This document shows positions 43,718 through 56,045 of a stretch of DNA of 64,000 nt, piece by piece. The stretch is from Uranotaenia lowii (lineage: Eukaryota; Arthropoda; Insecta; Diptera; Culicidae). The DNA lies in NCBI RefSeq assembly GCF_029784155.1, contig NC_073693.1:222843094-222907093 (forward strand), given 5' to 3'. How positions within the stretch are numbered: position 1 is the stretch's first letter; each line of letters begins with the position of its first letter. Made by a program: the position numbers and the translations under genes. The notes beneath the pieces were generated by a model, which saw only the letters and a program-made list of their open reading frames with translations, searched no databases and was not told the DNA's origin.

Positions 43718-44031
43718 TGCACCTATTTAGACTCCTGTGCAAATGAAAAGAAACGAACAGAAAACAGAATGCATTCTGTACATTCGCTTTCAAGAGTGTA
43801 AGTGGAACAAATAAATCATGCATTATTTGGGCGTTTTTCGAATCACTGAAAAATTAGCCAAACAATTATGGATTCCATGACAATTTCGACTGACACACCA
43901 GTCGCAATTATTTTTAATTCAATTTTATCCAAAGATGTAAAGAATATCGATATGTGCCATTGTCTATGTATAGGACTGTCAGCAGATTTTACTGCGCGCA
44001 AATTATTTGCACGGGGGTCTAAATAGGTGCA
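43718..44031. mobile_element. 314-bp MITE with TGCACCTATTTAGAC ends
   Basis: TGCACCTATTTAGAC...GTGCAAAT at 43718-43744 is matched in inverse by ATTTGCACGGGGGTCTAAATAGGTGCA ending at 44031; about 24 of 27 bp pair. The two ends explain why short peptides containing CTYLD appear on opposite strands here. No target duplication is obvious and there is no coding capacity. Confidence 0.75.
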
Positions 44032-44411
44032 ATCTGCGAAGTTTGTTAAAGACGGCAACGGTGCGTATGAAAGTTGAAATAATTTGAAGTAACTGAACTC
44101 TGATGTTGGTCCTTTTTTCATACAGTCCCTTTTCAACTTTTAGCACATGATAGTTTATATAAAGAATGTGATGGTGTTAGTGAGTGCGGAATTGTTATCT
44201 GTCAAATCAGATTCTCTCAATAGTCTAAAAATTCATGCAATTGACAATACTTTTAACCATTAAATTGTACTCTTCTTGTGACTAGAATTGATTGCAAAAT
44301 TCTGTGATGGTTTTCTGTGACGCTATTTCCATAAGTTTCATCGAAAAATCATGAAAATTAGGGCTTTTTTACAATTTATTTGAGCAAAATCCATTAACTG
44401 TGATAGAGTTT

Positions 44412-45130
44412 CAATTTCCGGCCATTTTATCGTTCCCGGGAATCGAGAAATCTGACGATCCTTTTCCCGAGAATTCTCGGGATCCCGGGAAAATGGAAAA
44501 TGAAGATTAACCTTATCGATACGGTATTTTTAATTTTTTAGGTTCTTGTATTGCAAAACATTTCAAAGTTGTTTGCAGACACGAATGCCACAAGGATGGT
44601 GAAATGTCGTAAATGAAAAAAAAAATAAAAAAATCAATTAGCGATTATAGAACCCAAGACACAATATAAGTACTTTAACCAACAAACTTGTCTGATTCAT
44701 GCTGCAAAAATTGAGAAATATATATCTCTATCGATAAATAGAAGTTGGTTAGCTAGACTTCAGCTTATTCCTCAAAAGTCGTAATTTTTAGATGGATAAC
44801 TATTCTTTTGTTTCAAAACGTGTAATTTCTATGCTGATGATTTTGCTACTGTCAACAGTTTGCGAAACGAATGTTCTAAAAGTTTTTGAACCAAAAAGCC
44901 TTTTTTATTAATTTCAATGAATTATCTGTATTTAGAAATAGAAAATCAATTTCCTTGCTCAATCTGATCCATTTTTTCCGAATTTAGATCGAGTAAATTT
45001 TTAGTAATTAAGCTTTTTTATTGGCTTCGGGAGTTTCCGGATTTATCTAGCGTTTCCCGGGATTCGGGATTTCTCGAAGTTTTTTTCATTCCCGGGAATA
45101 CTCGGTCGGGAAATCCCGGGTAGGACACTC
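44412..45130. mobile_element. Foldback with CCCGGGA-rich arms
   Basis: The left arm (about 44425-44500) and right arm (about 45025-45125) are inverted copies built from CCCGGGAAT, CGAGAAAT and ATCCCGGGAAA blocks. The left arm carries an extra CCCGGGAATCGAGAAA half. The interior is unique and AT-rich. CCCGGGA palindromes also allow pairing within one arm. Confidence 0.6.
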
Positions 45131-45339
45131 TAAACTCTACTAATCTTATCTTTTTTTCCAATCTAAAGATAGAAATCCAAATAATAACATAAAAAAATTC
45201 AAGAACACGTACGAAATTTAAAAATAAGTGATATTCCCAAAATTCTGTGTTCTGCGACACAGATTCTGTGATGAAAATTTGCTCAAAGTTCAGTGAAATG
45301 ACAATTTTTCTGTAATATCGGTTACCTTGATTCTCTCAG

Positions 45340-45760
45340 AGTAAATTTGGCATTCCTCGCTTAAAATAGCTAGTAATGTATCTCAAAAATGTTTTAAGAC
45401 AATATTCAGCAACAGAAATTCATTATATCATTATTCAAAGTCTAAGAAAAATAATCGAAAAAAATGCTTCGGTAAAAGTCAATAGATTAGCTACCAAATG
45501 CTAAAAGAACCTACTTAGTGTCTCAAAAATCTTAAATAAGAAACGGTAAGATACCTTTGAAAATTCGTTTACAATTCTTTGCTTCATATTTTGAGAATCT
45601 AAGGATGCAAAAATGTGTGAAATTACGTCAACTTTTTATACATTTTTCAAAGTTTATCTACTTTTACTGAAAAATTTTTGACGGTTCATTGATTGAAAAG
45701 TACGGTTTCTACAACACTTTTTTATATTTATTTGTGGTCATTTTGTTGGTTTTTCTAGCA
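45340..45760 (+). mobile_element. Family P dispersed repeat, copy 1
   Basis: Landmarks are ATTCCTCGCT, GTATCTCAAAAATGTTTT, CAATATTCAGC and AAAAATGCTTCGGTAAAAG, followed by a block GAAATTACGTCAACTTT...GAAAAGTACGGTTTCTAC. The first half matches 60370-60560 in the same orientation, but the second half matches 60655-60830 in reverse. It is non-coding. Confidence 0.6.
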
Positions 45761-47616
45761 TTTGGTAGATGATCTTCAGACTTTTTCCGAAGACGTTTTC
45801 TCGGATTTGAACAACATATTTGAGTTACATAACGAGGTTTTCGGGCGAGAAACAAAAGGGATTTAGCGATTTTAGTCATAAGTGTAAAATTGATACTCCA
45901 AGAACTCTAACGGGTAAAAAAATCTAAGACGGATTAGGGACTATGCATATATTTAGTAGTAAGATTATAATAAACCGAAAATTTCAAGAACAAAAAACTT
46001 TATTTAATGTTACTCCTTCTCCGCCAAATTTGTTTTCTGGTTTCTATACAGGTTTACTCTTTCATGAAATAACCGAGGTTATGGTCCTTTGAACCATAAA
46101 TATGTCAGAAATGACTATACAAAATAAAAAAAAACCGAAATTTGATGTTTTCTTTCAAGAATTTGTTCACCAATTTTTATCATAATATATTTTATGTCAA
46201 ACATATAAACATTTTTGAAAAAAAGGAAGACTAAGTTGTTGATAGTTTTCACAAATCTTTTTTGAACATGTTGATTGATATGTTGAAATTCCCTCTTTTT
46301 CACTCATTTTTTTATTTGTAAAATAAGTAGTCTCTTCCAACTACTTAATGTTAATTAAAAGGAAATTTAGAAATGATTAGTCAATCACTTATGACCTTCC
46401 AAAAATCCACTTTAGACTTCCACCGTCCACTTGAGGGGTGACGCCAGACCAGTGCAGTGTGGAGTGTTGAAAATGGGGGAATGATGCAGGGAAACACATT
46501 CAAAATTCAAGAACGAGTGAGTGAATGGCTGGCTGGCTGACTGGCCGTCTATCAGCGAGCGGGGCGCATGTAATCATGCGAATGATTTTTTAAAACGATT
46601 TTATTGAATGCTCGAAAATTGAGGAATCGGAAATCCATTTCGAAGATTACACTTCCACCATCGAGAGACCTTCAAAGGTATGGAGCTGTTCCTGCCTTTA
46701 AACAATTTGGGCAGAATTGAGGAAGGTGAGAGAATGGGAGACGAACCCCAGTAAGAAAAAAAAAGCTATATTCGTTAACGAGCAGATGCTTTCGGGAACA
46801 AGTCCCGGGAATGATAAATGCTTTTTTAAAGTACCATAAAAGTCGATCATGTATATGCTGCACTCGTTCTGGCATCTTTTGTAGATTCTTTTACTCTGGC
46901 GAACTTCAGTTTGAAGTTTTGCTGATGGAAGAGAAAGAAAAAAAAGTTTAGGAAGCAAAAATCCGGCATATAGTTAAGGTATTTTATGTTCCTTGGCACG
47001 ATGGCACTCAACCTTTGGCTCGAGATATTTAGCTGTCTGGCTAAGGAGATATCGAGTTATTTTTCCACTTTGCCTAGCGAGTTTGTGTGAAAATTAACAC
47101 TTTGGCTCTAACAAACTGTATCCATAGCAGTTTGATGCTGCTCGTGCGGTACTCCCAACCTATTTTGGGAGTGATGCTTTAGCAAAATGTGCAAGTTATT
47201 GGGGTTGTCTAAGGGCTCAAGAGTATTTTGTGTTTTAATATAGAAAAAATTTTTTTTATGAGCATAGCAACGATCATCAAATTTCGGTTAAGGTTAATGA
47301 AAACTATGTAAACTAATGTTAAGTTTCATTTTTCAATTATATCAACTTTATTCATCACATTGAAATAGTTTAAAAAATGTATATTTGAATCTGAATTGAG
47401 ATGGAAGAATAAGCAGCAAGTTTTAAAAGAATTTGGAAATAGGTTATTTTTAATCTTTTAAATGTATTTTTGTGAACTGGTTATTTCTTAGCTTTATTAA
47501 AAATGTTTTGAACCCTTAAAAAAAAATTCTGCGCTTGAATTTGCCACGTACCTAACTCGATCCTACAATCACGAGCCTGGGTTTTCGTTATAAACCAAAG
47601 GCATGAATTATAATAG
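45761..47616. other. Unique DNA without a recognised gene
   Basis: AT-rich, with a less AT-rich block at 46430-46570 that contains short GGCTGGCTGACTGGC tandem text. Minus frames at 46672-46958 overlap each other and resemble nothing known. Confidence 0.4.
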
Positions 47617-47735
47617 CGCCAGCACTAAATTTTTCTTCGGAAGTCCGGACTTCCGACTTGAAGAAAAGTGAAGTACTAGATTGTCGTAAGTCTGTGTTTT
47701 GTTGCCAGTTCACCAGCGACGTTTCTCCATTTTTT
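47617..47735 (-). mobile_element. Family D repeat, copy 2
   Basis: It is the reverse complement of 15245-15395, with shared AATAGCGCCAG, AAGTGAAGTA and AAGTCTGTGTTTTGTTGCCAG text. It contains a short internal palindrome around CGGAAGTCCGGACTTCCG. Confidence 0.7.
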
Positions 47736-47973
47736 ATTTAAATTCACAATACCGAAACGATTGAATACAAACATTGTCAAAGTTATGCACGCTTAGAAAA
47801 TTTTACTATTAGTTGGATGAACGAGTTCTAAAATTATTGAATTATGATAAAATGCGAAAAGTTAATTTTGTGCTATTCTGGATAATAAAAAAATTAGTTC
47901 ATTAATCATAAGAACAGGTAAATTTATTTGAAAATCTGCTTGAAAAAAATAAGCTTCTTGTGAGGACAGCTTA

Positions 47974-48725
47974 GGGGCCGTTCACATGCCACGTGGACAA
48001 CTTAGGAGGGGGGGGGGAGGGGTTATTGAAATGTCCACGCTTGTCCACGGAGAGGGGGGTAGGGGTTTGGGTCATGTCCACGTGGACAAACATACTTTCA
48101 AAATATTTTCTAAAGGTGAATAAATATTAAGATCGATATCGAATTTTGAATACGGCAAATGCACCAACATCACTGTTTCGAGAAAAACGCGTTCAAAGTT
48201 TGACATCTTTATAAGCTCCCAGCAAAAAAATTATTTTGTTTTCATTACTTCTCGAAAACTAATTATCTTTCACTTAACGTTGTACCATCAAAATGTAGGT
48301 CTCCGAACGTACTTTATCACTTTGCTGATAACTCCATTTGATTACATTTGGCGCATTCGCCCTATTCAAAATTCACTACCGAGATGTTTAAAACAAAATC
48401 TGGCAAATGGCATACTTTCCAGTTTAAGTTCAAACAATAAGTAGCTACTTGAAAGCAAGTGATAAATATGATAATTAATTTTTTTTATATCAGGACATTC
48501 TTAATCGGTTTTACAAAATCAGCCATTTCTATAACAAAAAGGCAAAAAGTGGTGTTTTCTAACTGTCAAATTATAGGTATTTAAAATAAAAACTTTTTCA
48601 AATGTGTCCACGTGGACATCCGGGGAGGGGGGTAGGGGTTAGCCAAATGTCCATGCTTGTCCACGGAGGGGGAGGAGGGGGTCAAAAATTTCATTTTTCT
48701 TTCCACGTGGTATCTGAACGGGCCC
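47974..48725. mobile_element. PIF/Harbinger-like MITE with G-rich subterminal tracts (752 bp)
   Basis: The left end is GGGGCCGTTCACATGCCACG and the right end, on the minus strand, is GGGCCCGTTCAGATACCACG. TTA flanks both sides (47971-47973 and 48726-48728). A 3-bp TWA duplication with GGGSC-type ends is the PIF/Harbinger pattern. Inside each end are long runs such as GGAGGGGGGGGGG (about 48005-48018) and CCACGTGGACA palindromes in both subterminal regions. There is no transposase. Confidence 0.75.
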
Positions 48726-48728
48726 TTA

Positions 48729-51224
48729 TAATAGGTGAAAAATTACCGACAAGCGAGTTGAAAGGACAGCGTGGCATAAATTTTCAAAACAAGTTGAAAA
48801 CGAAAATTCGTGCATGTTGAGAACATAGCTTAGTTATCTGTAAAACTCAACTAGTATAAGTTCACTGAAGGAGTCATAGTTAAATGAAAGATTAATTGAA
48901 AATAACTCTTCATTACACAAACAATCCCAAATCATTCGAATTTTATTTCAATGAGCAAATAATTCAATTGATTTGCAGTTAATCATAAATAAGCATGAAG
49001 AATTGTCCGGGCAACCCCGAAAAAACTCTGATTCCCAAAAAGAACATAAAAAACCATTCAATGCTACAACAACCAATTGCTGCCAAATTTCGTTCAATCA
49101 CAGACAAGTGGACCTATCATTAGTACGTAATCCGCAAACATTTCCGCGAACATGTTGGATTGCACTTTAATTCCTTTGTACCAAACACGTGAAGTGGACG
49201 TCATTTCCCCCCGTTTTTTACTATACAAGTACTGGGTATTGTACCCCAAACCAGAATCCTATCGTAGCCCGCAGCCCGTTAAACCGGTTCGCTCCTCCAC
49301 AACAATAATGACAATTATCGTAAAATAAATAATAAATGCTGTCAGATTGCAAACGTCGGCATTTATTGGCGCTCGAGGAAAAGAGGAAGGGATTGAGGAG
49401 GAAAAAATGCTCCAAGATTATTATTGATGCACCCCCCTTTTCGATATGCCCCCCTGCTGCGATTGGATTCGTTTCGAGTTGCATCATCATGATTCATTTC
49501 ATGAGGGGGCGCCTTTTTGAGGTTCTCACGAATCGATGTGGGTGTTGATGGACGATTCCAGGAGTTCGAGAGAGTGAAAAATTATGCGAATTTTATTCCC
49601 ATGTTATTCAAATCCTTAAGACCGAGGGAATACTGATGGGAAATACTTCAGAACAGTGAGATCTGACTCAGGACAAGTGATAAGAAAATTGATAGAGTGC
49701 TGGCCGCTGCTCCATGTGGATGAGATTTTAATTAAAATATTTAAATGATGGCATCAAGAGAGAAGGCTTTCAATCCATCAATCGGCGGGAGGGGTGTTTC
49801 CAAAAAAAAAAAAATCTTGATGCCTCCAAGGCATTGATTTTCGCTTAATAATGATGATTTCGTAATAAGCTTGGAACGAGAAGCGATCGAATACAGAGAG
49901 CGAATAAAATTTATTCGCACCATCCCTCCCTGATTTACTACCCACGATTTTAAGGCGGCTGGAGATGGCAAAAAATTGCAGTAAAATGAATTTAAATTAC
50001 GAGCGACGCATCGCGTGAAGTGTGAGGCAAGGCAGTTTTTCCGGAAGAAAAATTCATGGAAAATTTTCCATCGAACCCTGGCATCGGCAGACGTTTTAAG
50101 TATTCATCTGCAGAAGGAAAAAAGTCCCTCTATAGGATATTTCTGTTCACGCCTATTCAAAAGTGAAAAATTAGATTTTCGCGAATGTTCCCACAGGGCC
50201 AGACGACGGACGACTTCGCCGTCGATGTTTCTCTACTGATGGAGAACCTATAATCCGTAAAAAATGGTATCCTATTCCGATAAGATATGCGCGCGAAATG
50301 GGGAAAGGCCCGAAGGGCGGATCTAAATGTCGAGGAGTAAAGTTTCAGCGAGGAAACACCGGGAAAGTGTGGTGCGGAGCCATTCCTCCGAAAATCTGAA
50401 TATCATGAATATTGATGACACTTCAATCATTCTTCGTTCCATTTGTTCCTTTCCCCACTGTTTTTTGGGACTATTCCCTCATCATAATGATTGCTATCGC
50501 GCGTACTCGCGCGATCTTCGTTAGAAAGGCCAAACTCCTCGCCGACTCGCTCTTTACACACCAATTTGGCGGATTTAAATTGGGCACTTTGGTATTCTGG
50601 TTGAGCTTAGACTCAGGCCCTGTGGAATGGAAACTAGATAAAGCCGTGGAGTAGAACAAAAGTAGTATAGGTAACATGTTTCAATTTGAGGGTTTTGTAT
50701 CTCAAATTATGTATGCGAAACAGTAACTACTCCATTTGCTAAAAAAAATAGAATTTTGAAGAAGAAACTAGACTAAATATCACTGTACAATTTATATTTG
50801 AAGATTTAAATTCAGTCAGGATTCATTTAATCAAATCTCAAGTAACAATTTTAGCTTTATTATAGTCAGCACAACTTTGTTAGAGCTACAGCATTAATCT
50901 TCATAAAAAGCTAAAGCGCATTCTATACATCACCAGAACTCTAAAAAAGCTAAAATTTTGGCTTTTTGGAATTTGGCTAGAACAGTCATAACGATTATTT
51001 TTTTGGCTTCGATAAAACTTTTGATTTTGATCACCAAAGCTTCTATAAAGCTTTCATAAATTCATAATTTTTTTTTTTATTCCGTGAGTTCTTCGAGTTT
51101 TTGTATTCCTTCAACCATAATGAAAAGCAATGTTTTAACTCTAATATGAGCAAGTTTTTTTTATATATTTTTAAGGATTTAAAATTGCATTAAAACCCCA
51201 CAATATGTGTATTGGGCTAAACTA
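48729..51224. other. Unique DNA, partly GC-richer, no supported gene
   Basis: Several short frames (49221-49490 minus, 49336-49548 plus, 50015-50239 plus, 50412-50654 plus) overlap on opposite strands and resemble no family. GC-richer islands at 49190-49560 and 50000-50660 may be regulatory DNA. Confidence 0.4.
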
Positions 51225-52600
51225 GGAGAAATCGAATTTCGAGTAGAAGTCGAACTTCGCTTTCTGACGCCATCTTAAAATCCAAGATGGAGTCTTCCAC
51301 TGAACTTTAAAGTGTTGTGAATTACAAAAAATCGAATGGAATCCTCAAAATATAAATATTGGGTAGGAGGCAAAAGGGCTATACTAGAATAAGTCGAATT
51401 TCGTTTTCTAACGCTATGTTGAAATCTAAGATGGCGACTTCCGTTAAACTTTAAAATTATGTAAATCACTGAAAATCAGATGAAAGCCTCACAATATCGA
51501 TATGGGATAAAATGGCTAAAATAGAATAAGTCGAATTTCGCTACCTGATGCCATTTTGAAATCTAAGATGGCGGCTTCCACTGATCTTTAAAATGCTGTA
51601 AATGACTAAAAATCACATAAAACCCTTACACTATTGACAGCAGGCTTGTAAGTGGTCACCATCGTTTGAATTTTTTCGGAGACATCCACAACGCATCGTC
51701 CGTGACAATCATGGAGAGCGCAATCGTTTGATCGGAGAGCGAAAAAATGTCAAATGAAATTTTGATCTTTGTTGTGGTTAGTCGTTTGACTTTCATCGCT
51801 CTTGCATTAATAATCATTCCACATTGTTCGACCAACACATCCAAACATCACCCGGCGCTGCAGAGTGGCGAATTTTTTTTCAACAGGAGGGAGTGAATAG
51901 AAAAGATTGCATTTGCTTATTGAGTCTGTAAGTTCTGCTGCGTGAAAGAGATAGGCGATGTCGTAAACTGTCGGGAATGATGGTCGTTTGACCATTAAAT
52001 TATCGCTCTCGTGTACCAAGTCACGAAATTTCGTTCGACAATCACACAAAGAAGAATAAATGTCGTTTCGTTTGATGGTAGTCGACTGTTCGGCAAGTGT
52101 TTGGTCGCATTCGTTTGATGGCACGAACAATGAAATGACTGCGACTGTCAGAGAAAATGTCGATGGTTTACAAGTCTGATTGAGAGTAGGTGAAAGGGCA
52201 AAACAAGTAGAAATCGAATTCAGCTATCTGACGCCATCTTGAAATCCAAGACGACGGCTTCAGTTTAAGTTTAAAATACTTATTTTCACTGAAAACCGCA
52301 TTAAACTCCCAAATTGGCGTTGAGTTAAAAGGCTTAACTAGAAGAAAGCGAACTTCGCTATTTGACGCCATCTTGAAATCCAATATGGCGGCTTCTGCTT
52401 AACTTCAAAATGCTGATAATGACTCAAATTCGCATGTAAGTCCCACAATTTTGGTATTGAGTGAAACGGGTAAACAAGAAGAAACGAAATTTCGCATTTT
52501 GACGCCATCTTGAAATCCAATATGGCATCTTTTGCTTTTCTTTAAAATGCTGTTAACACTGAAAATCGCATGAAATCTCCCAGAATATTGGTATATACAT
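51225..52600. repeat. Tandem array, about 134-144-bp unit, six copies, interrupted
   Basis: The landmark GACGCCATCTTGAAATCCAAG recurs at 51266, 51410, 51547, 52230, 52364 and 52501, giving spacings of 144, 137, then 134 and 137 on the far side of a 538-bp insert. Each unit holds an 8-bp-stem hairpin CCATCTTG-AAATC-CAAGATGG, followed by GGCTTC and an ACTTTAAAATG-like block. Units differ by many substitutions. Short minus frames here are repeats of one another and not genes. Confidence 0.85.
51641..52178. mobile_element. Non-autonomous hAT-type element in the tandem array (538 bp)
   Basis: The left end is CAGGCTTGTAA and the right end, on the minus strand, is CAGACTTGTAA. The flanking octamers are ATTGACAG (51633-51640) and ATTGAGAG (52179-52186), an 8-bp target duplication with one mismatch. 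The ends resemble those of the 523/532-bp family (CAGGCTTGCAA). The interior contains no transposase. Confidence 0.8.
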
Positions 52601-53371
52601 AACTACTTCATTTGTATCATTTTTTCAGACTGCTGGGTTTTTGTGATGCCTTTCTACCACAATGGGTTCTCTTTGGTTGTTTAAATAATCATAACTTAGA
52701 CTGGTTTCAAGACCAAATCGGCTTCTTTTTCTGTTCTCACTCAGCTTTTAGGAACAGGAGAGTAGAGCATCATGGATCATGAGTTAACGTCGTCTAAATA
52801 TTTCGGAAATTTTGTAAACCCTGTACTGCATACGAGTATGTCCTTGGAGTTTTTTTCTCCACATTTTTGGGTTAATTCACACAACTAACCTAATTAGAAA
52901 CTGTTTTTAAGTAGATTTCTAACAACTGCATCAGAATAATGCATCATCATTGAATTTCAACTTGCAATTATAGAACCTAAAGAAAATCCAATCATTTTTA
53001 ACTCGTTACTTAAAGTATTTGAACGATTAAAACTATTGAAAAATTAATTTAGATTTTTCGGCAAAAATTGCTCAGTAGGAGATCAATAAAGTTTTTTTCC
53101 ACTGAAAGATTTTTTTTTTCAACGATTAAGATAATAATCTTAAAAAACTGTCTTCGTCGTCACTAAATATGAGACACATTACAATTTTCAAATTTTTGAG
53201 CCGAAGAACCCCAACACACTTTACATATTTTCAAAGGTTTTGAAATTCCTTATACCAAAAACTTATTTTGATATTTTCAAAGTTTTAAAGTTGCAAAGAT
53301 ATTGCTGGAAAACAAGCATGACATGACGACAGAAGCCAATTTCTCGTTTCCCTTACATTTTAACCGTAAGC
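52601..53371. other. AT-rich DNA, nothing recognised
   Basis: No gene, repeat partner or terminal-repeat structure was found. Confidence 0.4.
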
Positions 53372-53373
53372 TA

Positions 53374-53631
53374 CACAGCAAAAATTATTTCCTGTAAAAT
53401 TACGCAAATGTCCTGTAACAAAAAGGAGCAGGACATTTACCGTAATTTTACAGGTCGAAAACATGATTAGGTGACATTTAATTTTTAGTGTACAACTTTT
53501 TTACAGGACATTTGCTGTAATAATAAATGAATCTTTGTTAACTTATAAGGAAAACAATTTAAAATTACAGGTGATTTATTTTAAAGGTTGCAGTTTTCAG
53601 TGACACGTAATAGTCAAAAAAAATTTCTGTG
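53374..53631. mobile_element. TA-flanked CACAG-ended short element (258 bp)
   Basis: The left end is TA|CACAGCAAAAATT and the right end, on the minus strand, is TA|CACAGAAATTTTT. Just inside the left end, CCTGTAAAATTACG...AAATGTCCT is followed by its inverse AGGACATTT...CGTAATTTTACAGG, forming a second hairpin at about 53391-53456. It is non-coding. Confidence 0.75.
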
Positions 53632-53930
53632 TATGTTCTAGAGATCTGTAGCAAATGAATTTTCTCACAAAGTTTTCTGATATTGTTTTAATTGAAAAAG
53701 AAATGGCTTACCCGTTTTTTCCCAAGATCTTTATAAAATTTTACCGTACCTGGTTAAGATGAAGTTGTAGAACTTTAAAACGTTGCGCAAAGTTGTGTAT
53801 TTTGTTGAGACTAAAGCATGGATCATCCAAAATCTGGACGAACTGTTTATTATACCATAGCGCTCCTGGTTGTCGGATCTGAAATGTTTTGTTTTGTTGA
53901 AGTATTTTATTTGGAAATGTTTCCTCTATC

Positions 53931-54462
53931 CAGGCTTGCAATTTCTCTAACGAGAATCACCGATGTGCTCGGTTTTCGTTTCTCGGTAGAGATTCTCTGA
54001 AACGCACCGCAGAGATTTTTAGCCGATCCTCTGTAGAGAATCTGTAAATCAACACGACAGAGCTAACACACACTACAGTGAAAAAATGTTTTCACCAAGG
54101 AGAGCGACAGCCACGGCAGCTGGCTTGGCTTGTTGCGTTTACCAACACATACGAAGCTGAACCACTCGCCCGAAACATTCATCGTTTGTTGATGCTATTG
54201 TTATGCACACCGTCGTGTTTGTTTTTGTCTTTGCTTTTTGGTGGCTTCAACTAGTCGGTTCTGTGTTTTCACCGGGGTGCTCTACAGTGACAAATCGTCG
54301 CACGCCGGAGCTATTGAACTCAGGTGTGTGTGGCTTTCGAAACCGGGGTGCGAATAATGTGTGGAGAGGATCGAAAAATCTCACCCGGGTGATTTGCAAC
54401 TATCGCACGGGGGTGTTTTTTTCTCCGTTCTCCGTTTTTCTCGGTAGAGAATGGCATCTCTG
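53931..54462 (-). mobile_element. Non-autonomous hAT-type element, copy 2 (532 bp)
   Basis: It is flanked by the identical octamer CCTCTATC (53923-53930 and 54463-54470). The ends are CAGGCTTGCAA and, on the opposite strand, CAGAGATGCCA. The body is the reverse complement of 1623-2145. A cluster of AGAGAATCTCTAC-type short palindromes lies near its left end. It sits about 60 bp upstream of the DD37E relic at 54522. The 91-aa frame inside it is not a gene. Confidence 0.85.
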
Positions 54463-54521
54463 CCTCTATCAGTGCTGAAAATTTCATAACGATTCGTTTT
54501 GTTCCAATAAAGTTACACGCA

Positions 54522-55100
54522 ATGGAAGCTGCGAGGCAAAAATTAATTTTGGACACCCACGTCAAAAACCCGACGTGGTCTGGTTCAAAAATCGTGAAAT
54601 CTGATTTTGGGCGGCTTCCTGGCCAAAAATTTTACAAAGCCACTGGTCGAGGTGATGTCCCCGCCACGTTCAAATTCGTTTTTGCCGATAAGATGGCAAG
54701 ACAGTGTTTGATCTGCGGACGAAAAACCCCGGTTTTTGTGAAAAACCAGACCACGGACTTTGAAATGTACAAGGAGGTGTGCCTTAAAAAACGTTTTTTT
54801 TTTTTCATACATTAGATCTCACAAAGGACCAGTAAAGTTTTCGCCAGATTTGGCAAGACGGTTGGATTTTGTCGAAAAGGACATCAACCCACCCAACTGC
54901 CCTCAATTCCGCCCTATCGAAAAAAAATTGGGCAATTGTCAAGCAGAACATGAATGAATGGTAGGACGACTCGGGATGCATCAGCGATGAAGAGATTGTG
55001 GATCAAAATGGCCGCTGAGGTCAGTGAATAGGGTGTCCAAACTATGATGAGTGGTTCTCGACGAAAAGTTCGAAATTTCATCAAAACAACTTCGGAATAA
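54522..55100 (+). pseudogene. DD37E transposase (ITmD37E-like), copy 3, internally deleted
   Basis: It starts MEAARQKLILDTHVKNPTWSG and then jumps directly to KSDFGRLPGQKFYKATGRGD. The helix-turn-helix region and the first catalytic Asp (MDDETYV) are therefore missing. There follow FKFVFADKMAR, an acidic block SPDLARR, and NPPNCPQFRPIEKKLGN with the final Glu. The C-terminal text VQTMMSGSRRKV...FIKTTSE ends in TAA at 55098-55100. Frameshifts occur near 54810 and after 54955. The NPPNCPQFRPIE block and KFYKATGRGDVPA text place it close to copy 2. It is non-functional. Both protein extremes survive, so it is a deletion derivative rather than an end-truncated copy. Confidence 0.8.
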
Positions 55101-55689
55101 TTTTTCTCTTATTTTTTTTGTAGTGCAATAAAAACCCTACATTTTGATTACAAAACATTTTTATTTCGTTTACAAAGCTCCGAGATAGACCCTTTTTAAT
55201 GCGTCCAGATTTTGCGTGATCCATGAATTAACAACTGTGTAGAACAAACTTAAGCCCTTAAATGTCCAACGAAAAGGTTATCCATTTGATCTCTCTATTG
55301 GATGACTTCTCGACTTTAAATTTGATATGAAAATATGCAACTTATTAAACTGAACAATGTTTTTGTAGACACCAACAGCTCATTTTTCATCCCTGGGCGT
55401 GGGCAGCCCCTACAAGTTGGATAAGAACCATTATACGTTGGAAACTAGCTGGCGTGTTTTCCCATATGTAGAAGTGTTTTCGTATCATTGGTTTTCGATT
55501 GTCGTGAAAGTTGATACAATGGGAATAAGTTACAAACCCCCACCATGGACAAGACGGGGTTCCTATATAAAATCGACGTAAAATATGAAACAAATCGATC
55601 AATTTCCAAGTGATTTCTATCAAATTTGGTACCTACACTTGTATTTTTTCCCTGCCACTCCATGTTTTGTATAGACAGAATAAAAATTA
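55101..55689. other. AT-rich DNA, no supported gene
   Basis: Frames at 55387-55623 (minus, 78 aa) and 55445-55663 (minus) overlap and resemble nothing known. The start of this stretch may include the trailing end of the DD37E copy. Confidence 0.35.
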
Positions 55690-56045
55690 AACGTTAAAAA
55701 GGATGAATCTCATCCAATAGTTTATCGTTAACAGGACACATTCTTCGCTGATTGGGAACCATCGAAAGTTGCCAGGAGCTAGGCTGACGCTGTTTTGATA
55801 TCGAAACCTACTGCATCCCAAGTTTCTGAAGCTGATTTGTTTCTTCGCACATCCTGTAGTTTTTTCTTTGCTACAGCACAATTCACAATTTTGTTCACTT
55901 TATAATACACGGTTATTTTAAAACTGGATTCGATACTGGTTTCTTCTTATTTACCTAAACTTTTTTTTTCTTACCTCGAACGACTTTTTCAAGGAGCTCA
56001 ATTTTTTTGACGTCCGCGCGAGTCAACGCCTACTCGAACTCAAAA
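55690..56045. mobile_element. Family M dispersed repeat, copy 2
   Basis: It matches 36480-36815 in the same orientation. It ends at GAGTCAACGCCTACTCGAA, as copy 1 does, suggesting a real element boundary near there. No terminal repeats or target duplication were seen. Confidence 0.7.

Noticed and set aside
43535..44136. Similar CTYLD-containing peptides on opposite strands
   Set aside because: They come from the two inverted ends of the 314-bp MITE.
51275..52520. Related short minus frames beginning MDFKMAS
   Set aside because: They are translations of successive tandem-repeat units, not genes.
54203..54478. 91-aa plus frame beginning MHTVVFVFVFAFWW, resembling a signal peptide
   Set aside because: It lies inside the hAT-type non-autonomous element, and the homologous copy at 1623-2145 does not preserve the frame.
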